Made by a program: the position numbers and the translations under genes
Assembly: GCA_963930775.1 (NCBI GenBank)
Contig: OZ005697.1
Coordinates: 8,020,292-8,084,291 of the forward strand
Length of the DNA: 64,000 nt
Direction of reading: 5' to 3'
Source of the DNA: Cliona cf. orientalis
Lineage: Eukaryota > Porifera > Demospongiae > Clionaida > Clionaidae
Shown: positions 1 through 11,006 of the stretch, piece by piece
Position numbering within the stretch: position 1 is the first letter of the stretch
How the letters are laid out: each line of letters begins with the position of its first letter
The notes under the pieces: model-generated
What the model was told of the DNA's origin: nothing
Databases searched by the model: none
Seen by the model: only the letters and a program-made list of their open reading frames with translations

Positions 1-11
1 TTGGGTTTGGG

Positions 12-44
12 TATACCAAGATTATGTCAACAAAAACGTATTGA
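12..44 (+). pseudogene. C-terminal remnant of a further short-tail receptor
   Basis: The window opens inside the last codons of another member of the receptor family. Reading from 12 gives Y-T-K-I-M-S-T-K-T-Y and a TGA at 42-44, which matches the C-terminus Y-x-K-I-M-P-T-K of genes A, E and F. The sequence after it is the same spacer that follows the other short-tail genes. The bases before 12 no longer match the family, so this copy is degraded or rearranged, or belongs to a gene cut by the window edge. Confidence 0.55.
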
Positions 45-361
45 GAAATTATTGACCACAAATTTGTGCTAATAATGATCTATGCTGTAATACTTATCAA
101 ACAATAGTATTGAACAGATTCAGATTCAAATGCATTCCACAGAGGGTATAGTGATAAAACTATTCACAGTTTGTGAGTTGAATGATAAATTTTGCTACTA
201 AAATTAGCTATAATATTAATATTGTGCTAGCATGGCATGGCACAGTCACACTACCTACCTTATAAGGAAGAATTGTGTATGAGGGTGAAATCATATTGTA
301 TAGAAGATGAGTCTACAAGCATCTGGTAGCCACCATTAATTTAATTTATATAGAATCGAAA
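45..361 (+). promoter_or_regulatory. Conserved intergenic spacer and core promoter of gene A
   Basis: This spacer is a near copy of those at 1696-1968, 10712-11006 and 12156-12409. It ends in a shared block, CACAGTCACACTACCTACC followed by TTATAAGGAAG, with a TATA-like TATAAG at 261, 101 bp before the gene A start codon. Its conservation in front of four genes supports a real core promoter and shows the unit was duplicated together with its promoter. Confidence 0.6.
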
Positions 362-1695
362 ATGGATCGAGTGAAGAAGTTGTCACTGATGTTCACAGTG
401 CTCACCTGCATGATGGCAGAATTTTTAACAAGAGCTCAGTGCAATGGTATTATAATATTGCTTAGAAAAATTGTGGCATTGTAGTTACTTGTATTTAGAA
501 CTGGATGAGTGCTGTTACAGCTATGCCTCTGTTCCCCGCAATGAAACTTTTTGTGTTCCAAATGGAGAACAAGCCCTGCTCAACTGTGTGATTATCAACC
601 CCCATGATAATTTCAAAAATCTGACGGTGACGTGGTTTAGAAGTACCACAGAGGACATGTCAGTATGTGATGAAGTATCTGCCACTTCTGAAGAGTATGA
701 TTTTTGGTACTTCGTTTCAGGCTGTGTAGATAATTCATTATCAGTGATTAATTGCAGTCATGAGCTATATCGAGATACCTTTTTTCTAACAATCCTTAAC
801 TTCACCCAATATAAAAATGATTACTATTGGTGCCAGCTTTCCATCAATAATACACTAGTACAGCCTTCTCATCGAGCTCATTTTTCTGCTGGCAATTGTA
901 GCATTACGAATCAACCTTATTATAGATTAGCAAATTTAAGACTTAGTGAGAACAGATGTACAAAATATTTAGCTACTGAATCAGATACTGGTTTGGTAAC
1001 AACTTGTGAATTGTCTGGGACATCATCAACAAGATTGTCCACAGGAACACAGTAGGAGAGAGAAAGAATTACTTTTGCAGCCACTGAATCAGATGCTGGT
1101 GTGACAACAGCTTACAAATCACCTAGTATTACAAGATTCTCCCTAGCAACACAGCAGGAGACAGAAAGTAACAAGCATATTACTTATTACGTAGCCACTG
1201 AATCAGATGCTGAATCATCAACAAGATCGTCTTCAGTAACTCAACAGGAGAAAGAAAGTGACAGGCTAATTATTTACATAGCTGGAACCTTTAGTGCACT
1301 TCTGCTTATAGCTCTATTGGGAGTATTGGTGCTAGCACTTTCGTTTGCATCTTATGTACACCATCAAAGGAAAAAGACCAGTAAGCTGCATGGAAGTATT
1401 TATAATTATTATACTCAACAAATTAAACCTATATAATATTATTTTAACACAGAGCATCAGACTGAGTGTGGAGTCACTGCTGAGTAAGTTTGTTATCTAT
1501 AGTTATTTTGGCACACTTATCAATCCTACATAATATTATAACTATAGACTTGAAAACCAGGAATATGATGACATCAGTACAGGCAGAACTCAGTCTACAG
1601 CTACGGAGGGGGAAAACCATGTATATCAGACATTAAAGCTGAATGAAATGAATTATGAAAGTATGTATGCCAAGATTATGCCAACAAAGAAGTAG
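362..1695 (+). pseudogene. Receptor A: V-set Ig, short ITAM-like tail, in-frame stop
   Basis: The four-exon model is phase-consistent: 362-446 (signal peptide, MDRVKKLSLMFTVLTCMMAE...), 499-1380 (Ig domain, Ser/Thr stalk, membrane segment), 1453-1483 (31-nt linker) and 1548-1695 (tail). All introns are GT-AG. The Ig part has the B-strand Cys (LLNCVI), the core Trp (TVTWFR) and the F-strand YYWCQL. Codon 214 is TAG (1053-1055) where the paralogs have CAG, between the Ig domain and the membrane segment; the frame is otherwise open for 381 codons. The tail holds YDDI, VYQTL, YESM and YAKI. The gene is either a pseudogene, a source of a secreted Ig domain, or a polymorphic null allele. Long-tail gene B starts 273 bp downstream. 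Confidence 0.8.
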
Positions 1696-1968
1696 AAATT
1701 ATTGATCACAAATTTGTGCTGATAATGATTTATGCTGTAATACTTATCAAACAATAGTATTGAATAGATACAGATTCAAATGCATTCCACAGAGAGTAGT
1801 GATAAAATTATTCACAGTTTGTGAGTTGAATAAATTTTGCTACTAAAATTAGCTACACTGTGCTAGCATGGCACAGTCACACTACCTACCTTATAAGGAA
1901 GAATTGTGTAATAATATTGTATAAAAGATAAGTCTACAAGCACCTGATAGTCATCACTAGAATCTAAA
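1696..1968 (+). promoter_or_regulatory. Spacer and core promoter of gene B
   Basis: This 273-bp copy of the conserved family spacer has the TACCTACCTTATAAGGAAG block with TATAAG at 1892, 77 bp before the gene B ATG. It contains no other open frame. Confidence 0.55.
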
Positions 1969-4158
1969 ATGGATCTAGTGAAGAAGTTGTCACAGATGTT
2001 CACAGTACTCACCTGCATGATAGCAGAATTTTTAACAAGAGCTCAGTGGAATGGTATGATAATACTGCTTAGATAAATTGTGATAATAATTATGGTATTA
2101 ATTGTATTTAGAACTGGATGAGTGCTGTTACAGATATGCCTCTGTTCCCCGCAATGAAACTTTCTGTGTTCCAAATGGAGAACAAGCACTGCTCAACTGC
2201 GTCATTATCAATCCCCATGATAATTTCACAAATCTAACAGTGACTTGGTTTAGAAGTACCACAGAGGACATGTCAGAATTTGATGAAATATCTGCCACTT
2301 CTGAAGAGTACAGATTTAGTAACTTCGCTTCAGGCAGTGTAGATGAATTATCACTGATTAATTGCAGTCATGAGCTATATCGAGATACCTTTTTTCTAAC
2401 AATCCCTAACTTCACCCAATATAAAAATGGTTACTATTGGTGTCAGCTTTCCATCAATAATACATTAGTACAGCCTTCTCATCAAGCTCAATTTTCTGCT
2501 GGCAATTGTAGTACTATGAATCAACCTTAGCAAATTTAAGATTTAGTGAGAACAGATGTGCAAAATATGTAGCTACTGAATCAGATGCTGGTTTGACAAC
2601 AACTCATGAATTGTCTGGGACATCTTTTGTTGCTTCATCAACAGAATCATCAACAAGATTGTCCACAGTAACACAGCAGGAGAGAGAAAGTGACAAGCTA
2701 ATTATTTATGTAGCTAGTAGCCTCAGTGCCCTTGTACTAGTGTTTGGAGCACTGATAATAGTACTGTCTATACTTTATCTATGCAAATTTCATAACAGAG
2801 TAACAAGTAAGTCTCAATTAACCACAACATGGTGCTTCTGTTAGCCATCACATTATTATTTATTTACCTATAGCCACATCTAAACCTTATCAAGGGAATG
2901 ATTCACACAAGTAAGTTATTTATGATCAGACTCCCATAATTATTATTGATGACTTATACACAATATATTATTGTAGCACCAGAAACCATGGCCAGAGTGA
3001 TGCAAGGGCGACAACTGCTTCTTCAATTGAGGCTCAAGCTTCAGTACAAGTTACTAGATCATCTGAAGATGATGATGTTTACAGTGTTGTGAGTGATGAT
3101 TCCTTCCAGATAATCAATCATCACGTCATGCTCTACCGTATGAAGTTGCTATATTTCAAGGACAGAGTCTATCTGATGGTACCCAAACGCTACAACCCAT
3201 GACGGATTCCAAGGCATCTGCTGCTCTTCAACCCTATGATGAAGTGGATTACAGCAATCACAATCAACAGTATAGAGACAGTCAACCTTGCACCCAAATA
3301 AATGACGAACACCACACGTATGATGAGGTAAACTATGAAGCAAAAGGACAAAGCAAATCAATAGTGAGTGAGATAAAAGATAAAAAAGCAACTACTGCCT
3401 CTGAACTCTTTGATGATACAGTGTACAATGTAACACTTCATGCTAAGTCCACTAAAAACGTCAATGAAGATCACGATACGGAACTGAATGCACCAAAGAA
3501 ACAAGAGGATCAACCTACATATAAATTCGATGATGAGCATGTGTATGAGAGCGCTGATCAATTCAGCAAAGGCCAAACAGCTACACCACCAACAACCTAT
3601 GGGGATAAAGATAATAAAAGTGAAGAAGCGGATGGAACAAATTTTTATCATTCCCTAGAGCCATCAGAAAACGGGAAATTCTCCAACCCTGATAGTCACA
3701 GTATGCCCATAGATCATGAAAAAACCATTGCACAGGATAGTCAGTCAGGTTCAACCCAATATAAGTGCCAGTTTGATGACCCTATGTATGATAGCACTCC
3801 TCACCCTGGAGTGGATCCGACAGTCATTGCTAGTCCAAAGGCTGAGCTGGAAAACGATGAATTAGTTGTGCAGGGCAACCCAGGTCATCAAAGAACCATC
3901 ATGCAGGATGATACTAATAGTTTGTCAGGGGATTGTGATCCAAATCTGTATAATTGTCAGTTTGATGACCCTATGTATGATAGCAATCCCCACCCTGGAG
4001 TAGACCTGACAGTCATTGCTGATCCAAAAGTTGAATTGAAAAACGATGAATTAGCTGCACAGAGCAATCTACCAAATTACAGGGGAGATGCCGAAACTTT
4101 ACCAAGCATGTTCGATGACCCTACCTATGATGAATGTCATGTTGGACCCAATAAATAG
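1969..4158 (+). pseudogene. Receptor B: V-set Ig with long multi-tyrosine tail, two frameshifts
   Basis: Exons by homology with gene G are 1969-2053, 2112-2806, 2874-2910 (37 nt) and 2977-4158. Two 10-bp deletions relative to the paralogs break the frame. One, near 2527, turns the region after the Ig domain into an immediate TAG; the other, near 3103, removes the frame at the start of the tail exon. The Ig domain itself is intact (LLNCVI, TVTWFR, YYWCQL). The remaining tail reads open from about 3199 and keeps YDEV twice, FDDPMYD twice, FDDPTYD and FYHSLE. As written it could only give a secreted Ig fragment. The signal-peptide end has AQWN instead of AQCN. Its closest relative is gene G. Confidence 0.8.
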
Positions 4159-5287
4159 TAAAATTAAACCTCTACACTTCCTCAAAACAAGATTCATATT
4201 CTGATATTGTTTTAACAATGAATTCAGTGTTTTTAGCTGTTTTCAACACTATACCATACAGACTGTCAGTTTTATGCATAACGTTAGAGATGTGTGCATT
4301 GTAGCTAATTTTGTAAACATCTAGATCATTGCTACTGATAATCAACATTATCAAGATAAAGCATGTTACTAAACAGACTCGTATCTTACTCTACCTCCTT
4401 CAATCCGTGATACAGGTGTTGGTGGGGTTCAACAGCCAAATTGAATGCTTGATAGCTACCATAATATTATTATACACTGTATACTGTGGTAATGCATGCT
4501 ATACTATGAAATATATGTATCATGGGACCGCGTGTTGCTTTTATCCACAAATGATGTGTGTATTGCAGTTGCTAACTGTACCATGAGTAAACATACACCC
4601 AGTTGTTTGTCCATTAAAGTAGAATTTTGTAGAAGAACAGCTTGTGTTTTGTATTTTCAGTTCACAGTACGATGTGAAATTCTTATTATTAGTAACATTT
4701 TGGGCTCCTTTGCGCCTTAAATGGAAACATGGTTTGGTAATGATTGCCACACTATTGGGCATAATACTATGAACTCATGATGACATCATGATCACTGTGT
4801 TGTACTGAGCATGTGCAGTAAAGTATACCATAATGCTATACGTATCACTCTAAGGCCTATTCAATTAAATTAAATTAGCTACATTCTTATAGTAAATGTT
4901 GATCAAGTTTTCTCATAACACTGAAAGAGTTTCAATCCAGCAACGATTACCATAATATCTGTATGTAGCAATGAACATAATATTTCTTATAGATGCACAC
5001 CACTATAACTATATAGATTGAATGTGCTTTTATGCTTGAATGTTAGAATCTGATGCTTAAGATAGACTTAATTAGTTTAGTCACATGCACTATTCCCAGC
5101 AGCAAACTGCTGTACTTATAAGGGGGCAGAGGATCACTTGTAGCTTATATTATATTTATAGTGTTAGCTAATCCCAAAACGATCAATTGGCAGTAGCTAT
5201 CAAATTCAACACACATGCACAATAATTATAATATAATTATTACTATTATGCATGATTTAAGTGATACTCACTAATGCACAATATAAT
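4159..5287. repeat. Non-coding 3' flank of B, duplicated after G
   Basis: I see no credible gene in this stretch. It is collinear with 14723-15827, downstream of gene G, with small indels only, for example the shared stretches CTAAGGCCTATTCAATTAAAT and CCCAGCxGCAAACTGCTGTAC. It marks the 3' end of a segmental duplication that carries the Ig receptor pair. Confidence 0.7.
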
Positions 5288-5431
5288 AGTTAGAGACTGA
5301 GTCCAAGGTCTCTACGCCTTTTAAGAGACCCGAAGGCCCTATGCTGTAGCATCCCGAGCGAAAGCGAGGGTGCTACTAAGGGTCTGAGGGTCTCTTAAAA
5401 GCGTAGAGACCATTGGACGAGGTCTCTAACT
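5288..5431. mobile_element. Foldback element with nested hairpins
   Basis: Imperfect 45-bp inverted arms (5288-5332 and 5388-5431) share AGTTAGAGAC, GGTCTCTACGC and TTTTAAGAGACCC. They enclose a second hairpin, TAGCATCCCGAGC / GCGAGGGTGCTA, around a GAAA loop. The element sits in the first copy of the duplicated flank and is absent from the equivalent place near 15820. It is probably a small non-autonomous DNA element; a structured non-coding RNA is the alternative. Confidence 0.65.
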
Positions 5432-5596
5432 GATTTAGAATATAGCAACTGTAACGGTGGTAGTTGACCAGAGGACTAGGCTACTGTTGCACTGTGCATC
5501 TTTCTTTGCCCTTGGCTATACTTGTAGGTCTCTATGAGAGACCTCTGAGTGTCCAATCAGATCACAGTATTTGTTACAACTATAATATTATTCTAA

Positions 5597-6788
5597 GTAC
5601 AACTAGGGGAGGTCTACATGAATATCAGCTGGCTGTGTTATATTAATACACCACCTAATAACATGAATGTTTCTGTCCAATGGTACAAAGCTAGACCAGG
5701 GACTGCAGAATCTGATATTATGACAGAGAGAGAACTACTCTCGGAGTTAAGCAGCAAGTATAGCTTTACTATCGATCGACAGGTATTAGCTGTTAATAAC
5801 CACAGTGAATTAAATTTTGGGATCAGTTTGTGCTTACAATTCACAATTTCAACAGCAGCACTGACGATGGCTATTACTGGTGTCAAATCGTAGCCAATGG
5901 GACTTGTCCACTTGAGCCATCACCCACTGGGTACCTACCTGGCTCTCGACCAATTCCCAGTGGAGAAGTGTCCATACAATCTAGTATTCAATTTCATTCG
6001 GATCCTGTAGTGCCACCGATCTGTGCAGAAGGGATGTTATGCCATGCAGAAGAGCAGACTACTCCTACTCTAGCAAGCGATGAAAGAGTCAATAACCATA
6101 CTAGTTCTGAGTCAATATTAATCACATCAATAACAGTCACTGTGATACTGTACGGCATCATTAATTGAAGGGTTATTATATTCTGCCTACTGATCATTGT
6201 GGCTTGTACTGTGTGCAATGTTAGAAGTCATAAGATGAACAAAGCCATCAAAGGTAAATAATTACAGAAATCCACTTCTACTTAGACAAAATTAATACTA
6301 TAACTTTTCAGCAAATAAAGATAAGCACTACACTGGACCCTCACTCAATGTTTATAACGATCAGCCAACTAAATCTGACAATGACGCAATAGAAATGGAT
6401 GCACCTGGAGGAACAAAGTTTAAAGGTAGCCTAAGCTGAGCAATAGGTTAGAATGTATCATTCATTTTTAATTGATTTCCCAATAGATAGATCGGTTCAG
6501 AAACAACTACTTCTTCCTCCCAGCAATAATGCCACTCAAGCAATACAAGAGCCAGCAACGCCAACTGTGCACGTGTTGACTTCAAGCGATGATGAAGTCA
6601 AGTATGCTAAACCAGGGGCTGTGTGTCAGCCTCCTGTGAACCCACGGGAGGTTTCAACACATTCTGAGCCAATCTTATCAAGGCCTCAGAGCAAGTGGAG
6701 TGAATATAATATCAGCCTACCATATACGCCAAATAGGTATAGTGGAGGAGTCAAGGCAGATCCAATGTATGCCAATCTACCAATGTGA
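5597..6788 (+). pseudogene. Receptor C: divergent Ig receptor, broken
   Basis: An Ig V-like domain is read in two frames. The first has C-Y-I-N-T and VSVQWYK from about 5602; the second has LTIHNF and DDGYYWCQI from 5830. A single missing G in the GGG run near 5819 explains the shift. A membrane segment follows but is interrupted by an in-frame TGA near 6166, after ILYGIIN and before RVIIFCLLIIV. Downstream exons 6312-6425 and 6487-6788 join in phase and encode a tail with VYNDQ, KYAKP, YNISL, YTPN, YSGG and a C-terminal DPMYANLPM, which resembles the DPMY motif of the long tails. I found no convincing signal-peptide exon. It is probably a pseudogene, though each lesion is a single base and should be checked against reads. 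Confidence 0.6.
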
Positions 6789-7186
6789 AGATTGAGCCCC
6801 TTAGTACAGTAACTGCATGGACAAGTATTTTGACAAACATATTTGTACATAGCAAACACCAGATAAAACTATGAACAGTATTGAATACTCCAAGGAAACA
6901 CCATAATAATTATTATGTAGATCACTGCAGTAGGGTAGAATCAGTGCTATAAGATTCTCAGTATAGGCAGTATTGTTTGTATTGCTGCACTTTCAATGTA
7001 ACAATATTCTCATTATTACTAAAGAATACATGACATCGTATGTGATATCACACATTTACTCAAAGAATGCAAACTTATTCCTCAACACATGGACAATAAT
7101 AGTCAGAAATAATAGTGTTACAATAGTTATTTGGTTTGAATTCAGCTAACAGAGAGTGAAAATCAACGGAGATTAAATAAGACTCA
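6789..7186. other. Intergenic, nothing recognised
   Basis: This AT-rich spacer between C and D has no family promoter block and no coding frame that I can support. Confidence 0.5.
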
Positions 7187-8285
7187 ATGTCTCCGCTATT
7201 TGTGGTGCTCTTTTTGGTCCAACTACTATACACAGCTCACTGCAATGGTATAATAATATTACTGTGATCATGTTGAACCTTTATTATCATAGACTCCATT
7301 TTAGATGAATGCTGTTACATTTATGGCTCTGTTCCATATAACAACACTATCTGTGTTCCTGAAGAAAGTGCACTTATTTTAAATTGCATCATCTATAATC
7401 CGCGTGAGAACTTTACAAATTTTACAGTGACTTGGTACAGAAGTACTACAGGAGGTAGACTAAGACATGAACCATTATCGGATAGTTTAGAAGAGTACCA
7501 GTATAGAGCATATCACTCGTTAACACAGTCAGTTATGCTGACAAATTGTAGTCTGAACATCTATAGGGATGTTTATAGCATAGTAATACATAACTTTACC
7601 AAAGAGAAGAATGGTTACTATTGGTGCCAGCTTGCTATCAATAATACTAACACACAGCCTTCATACCGTGCTTGGCTCTATTCTGATCAGACCTGTGATA
7701 ATTCCATATACCCGTACTTCAGGCTAGGATCTTTGAATGAAATTCAGTGCGCTCAATATGTCTCAAAGACATTTCCAGAACCGTTAACGACTCCAACATC
7801 AGTAACAACATTATCGATAAGTTCACGGATAATAGGAACTACGCTTTCAAGCAATGAATCGCTCATTCGTGTTCTTGGAAGCTTTAGTACACTTCTGCTT
7901 GTAGCGCTATTGGGGGTATTGGCACTAGCAACATCGTTTGTATTTTATGTCCACCATCTAAGAAAAAGACCAGTAAGTTGCATACCATGAGCACTTATGA
8001 TAATATACCCAAAAAATTTAATACATAACATCAGCATGGAACCACCCCTGAGTAAGTTGATTTCGTTACCTTTGACATATCCAGTATTATGGGCGCATAT
8101 TATATTTAGTCCATTATCAACTCTTCATTAAATTTCATATTAGGATTGAAACCCAGGACTATGATGACATTTGTGCGAGGAGAGCTATAGCTATTGAGGA
8201 AGAAAATCATGTATATCAGACATTAAAGCTGAATGAAATGAATTACGAAAGTATGTATTCCAAAATTACGCCAACAAAGAAGTAG
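7187..8285 (+). CDS. Receptor D: intact V-set Ig receptor, short ITAM-like tail (295 aa)
   Basis: The exons are 7187-7247, 7305-7972, 8035-8051 (17 nt) and 8144-8285; all GT-AG, and together they make 296 codons with no internal stop. Residues 1-20 form a signal peptide (MSPLFVVLFLVQLLYTAHCN). The Ig domain has C48, W64 and C128 in KNGYYWCQL, plus extra cysteines (C23, C24, C37, C102) and several N-x-S/T sites. A short Ser/Thr stalk precedes the membrane segment (about 208-233), followed by HHLRKRP. The tail has Y255 (YDDI), Y273 (YQTL), Y283 (YESM) and Y287 (YSKI). YQTL-x10-YSKI fits a relaxed ITAM spacing, and SMYSKI fits the ITIM pattern. This is the most divergent of the Ig copies. Its exon 2 end is one base shorter than in A and F, and the 17-nt linker compensates, so selection kept the frame. 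Confidence 0.8.
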
Positions 8286-8634
8286 AACTTAATCAAACCG
8301 ACTGCACAAACTTGTGCTAATACTGACTTATTAATTGCATGATACTATTGAGTATAATATTATTCAGATTCATTATATTATGTAAGTCCACACAGAGTAA
8401 ATCAAGAGTTATATTATGACAAACAGCTATTATAAGATTCTATGAACAGAATAATAAATTCAGTCACAACAGCATCTACTAAATTATAAACACTGTGCAT
8501 GCTTGGGACTGCTATACATAATTTTAATGTACAGTTTTTATAAATACCCTACCTCATAAGGACCATTGTGTGGGTGAAGGCACAATAATGTGTTACGTAT
8601 TAGGATCTAGTATTGCTGTCATAAGGATTCAAAA
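8286..8634 (+). promoter_or_regulatory. Spacer and promoter of gene E
   Basis: This is a diverged form of the family spacer. It has TATAAATA at 8539, 96 bp before the gene E ATG, followed by CTACCTCATAAGGACC, a decayed copy of the conserved TACCTACCTTATAAGG block. Confidence 0.45.
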
Positions 8635-10711
8635 ATGAAAAAGCTGTCACTGATGTTTATAGCATTCATCTGGATAGCACAAGTTCTGACAAGAGCTCAG
8701 TGCAATGGTACAATATAAACTTCTAAGAAAAAAAATTAAAGCAATAATAATAACATTATAATAACTAGAGCTCTATAGAGCACATACCCCGCGCGCACAG
8801 TGCGCAATCTATAGGTCTGCTTTTGTTGTTGCTTGGTTGCATCAAGGACTTATAGACCCCATAAGCCCCTGGTTGTACAATATAGGGCTCTTGGTGATAT
8901 CAGCAAAAACATCATTGAATCTCTCTCTGCACCAGATCTAGACTAGGTAGATATAGGTATCTTACATTCTGATTCGATGGGGCTTTGCATTCCAGTCCGC
9001 CAAACGTGTGCCACTAGCATTATCGACGACCTTTACCATCCATAATTATTCAATGCTATGCGCATGAGCAGAAAGCACAAGGCCTGTATGCATAATGCAG
9101 TGAGTGGGCACTGTCGATAGGCGTGGTTACGCTCGTGGACCATATCCCTCGATTCGAGGCACACTGAAGCTCGTTTTTCGCCAAATGCGACTGATTCATT
9201 GTGCTTATTAGTCGCTCAGGTGCCTAGACCTCGAGATATGGCGATTTTTGTGCTAACAACGACAACAACGACAACTAGAGCTCTATAGAGCACATACCCC
9301 GCGCGCTGCAGTGTCGACGACCTTTACCTACATATTGTGCCAGGTTGTGCGCATGAGCAGAAAGCACATGGTGGGTAGTGTCCATAGGCGTGGCCAACAA
9401 AATGCCAAAATGCAGCATTTTGCGATGCTTGTGGACCTTGCCAAACGATTCGAAGCATAATGAAGCCAGTTTTTCGACGATATCGACGTATATACTATAC
9501 TTACGAGTCGCTCAGATGCCTAGATCTCCAGATCCGGCGATTTTTGTGCTAACAACAGACACAACCGATCACTTTACCCCTTGCGCATGCGCGCGGGGTA
9601 CGATTACATTACCCCCTTGCGCATGCGCGCGGGGTAATTACTATGGTGTTAACTGGATCATTGCTGTTACAGCTATGCCTCTGTTCCTCGCAATGATACC
9701 TTCTGTGTCCCAGAGGGAGAACAAGTGACTCTTAGCTGTGTCATCATCAATCCCCATGATATTTTTACAAATCTAACATTGACTTGGTTTAGAAGTACCA
9801 CGGAGGATATGTCAATATTTGATGAAATACCTGCCACTTCTGAAGAGTACAGATTTAGTAATTTCATTTCAGGCAGTGTACATAATTCATTATAAGTGAT
9901 TAATTGCAGTCATGAGCTTTATAGAGATACCTTTTTACTGACAATCCTTCGCTTCACCCGACATAAAAATGGTTACTAATGGTGCCAGCTTTCCATCAAT
10001 AATACACTAGTACAGCCTTCTCATCAAGTTCAATTTTCTGCTGGTAATTGTAGCGCTAGCATTACAAATTATTATAGGTTAGCAAATTTAAGACTTAGTG
10101 AAAACAGACGTGCAAAATATGTGGCCACTGAATCAGATGTTGATTTGACAACAGCTTACAAACCACCTGGTATTACAAGACTCTCCCTAGCAACACAGCA
10201 GGAGACAGAAAGTAACAAGCCAATTACTTATTATGTAGCTACTGAATCAAATGCTGAATCATCCACAAGATTGTCTTCAGTAACTCAACAGGAGAAAGAA
10301 AGAGACAGGCTAATTACTTACATAGCTGGAACCTTTAGTGCACTTCTGCTTATAGCTCTATTGGGAGTATTGGCGCTAGCACTTTCGTTTGCATCTATGT
10401 ACACTACCAAAGAAAAAGACCAGTAAGTTGAAGTATTCATAATTATTATACCCAATATATTAAACCCACTTTAACACAGAACATCATTGTGGAGTCACTG
10501 CCGAGTAAGTTTGTTACCTATAGTATTTTTGGCACACTTATCAACCCTACACATTATATATAGACTTGAAAACCAGGAATATGATGATATCAGTACAGGC
10601 AGAACTCAGTATACAGCTACGGAGGGGGAAGGCCATGTATATCAGACATTAAAGCTGAATGAAATGAATTATGAAAGTATGTATGCCAAGATTATGCCAA
10701 CAAAGAAGTAG
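8635..10711 (+). pseudogene. Receptor E: Ig receptor broken by repeat insertion and stops
   Basis: The signal-peptide exon 8635-8707 (MKKLSLMFIAFIWIAQVL...) is intact. Intron 1 has grown to about 950 bp by a repeat insertion, and the TTTAG acceptor found in the other genes is lost (GTGTTAACTGG). The Ig exon has at least two nonsense changes: TCA to TAA near 9893, and TAT to TAA inside the YYWC motif near 9978. The later stalk repeats, membrane segment (TYIAGTFSALLLIALLG) and tail exon ending at 10711 (YDDI, YQTL, YESM, YAKI) are well kept. The gene is clearly non-functional as a full receptor. Confidence 0.85.
8763..9640. mobile_element. Composite GC-rich inverted-repeat element in intron 1 of E
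   Basis: Two diverged direct copies begin at 8763 and 9273 with ACTAGAGCTCTATAGAGCAC and ACATACCCCGCGCGC. Each carries TCGACGACCTTTACC, GCGCATGAGCAGAAAGCAC and GGCGATTTTTGTGCTAACAAC. The right end has two copies of TTGCGCATGCGCGCGGGGTA (9581-9600 and 9617-9636), which are inverted relative to TACCCCGCGCGC at 8785. A short frame in it looks like chance. I read it as a non-autonomous DNA element with a duplicated body; a relative may lie near 33240 (GACGACCTTTTACC). Confidence 0.65.
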
Positions 10712-11006
10712 AAATTGATCACAAATTTGCTGCTAATAACCTAATAATGATTTATGCTGTAATACTTATCAAATAATTGAGTATTGAATAGAAGTTCAGA
10801 TTCAAATGTTTCCACAGAGTGTAGTGATAACAGTTTGTGAGCTGATAATATTATTTTTGGTACTAAAATTAGCTAAATTACAAACATTGTGCTAGCATGG
10901 CACAGTCACGCTACCTACCTTATAAGGAAGAATTCTGTATGAGGGTGTAATAATAATATTGTATAGAAGATGGGTCTACAAGCATCAGCCATCACTAGAA
11001 TCGAAA
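10712..11006 (+). promoter_or_regulatory. Spacer and core promoter of gene F
   Basis: This copy of the conserved spacer has TATAAG at 10921, 86 bp before the gene F ATG, preceded by CACAGTCACGCTACCTACC. Confidence 0.6.

Noticed and set aside
6166..6168. In-frame TGA of gene C as a selenocysteine codon
   Set aside because: It lies inside a hydrophobic membrane segment, the gene also has a frameshift, and no SECIS-like element was seen.
9378..9728. A 116-codon frame running from the repeat into the Ig exon of E
   Set aside because: It crosses the boundary of the inserted element, reads the Ig exon in the wrong frame and contains a tandem CACARG repeat from the element ends.
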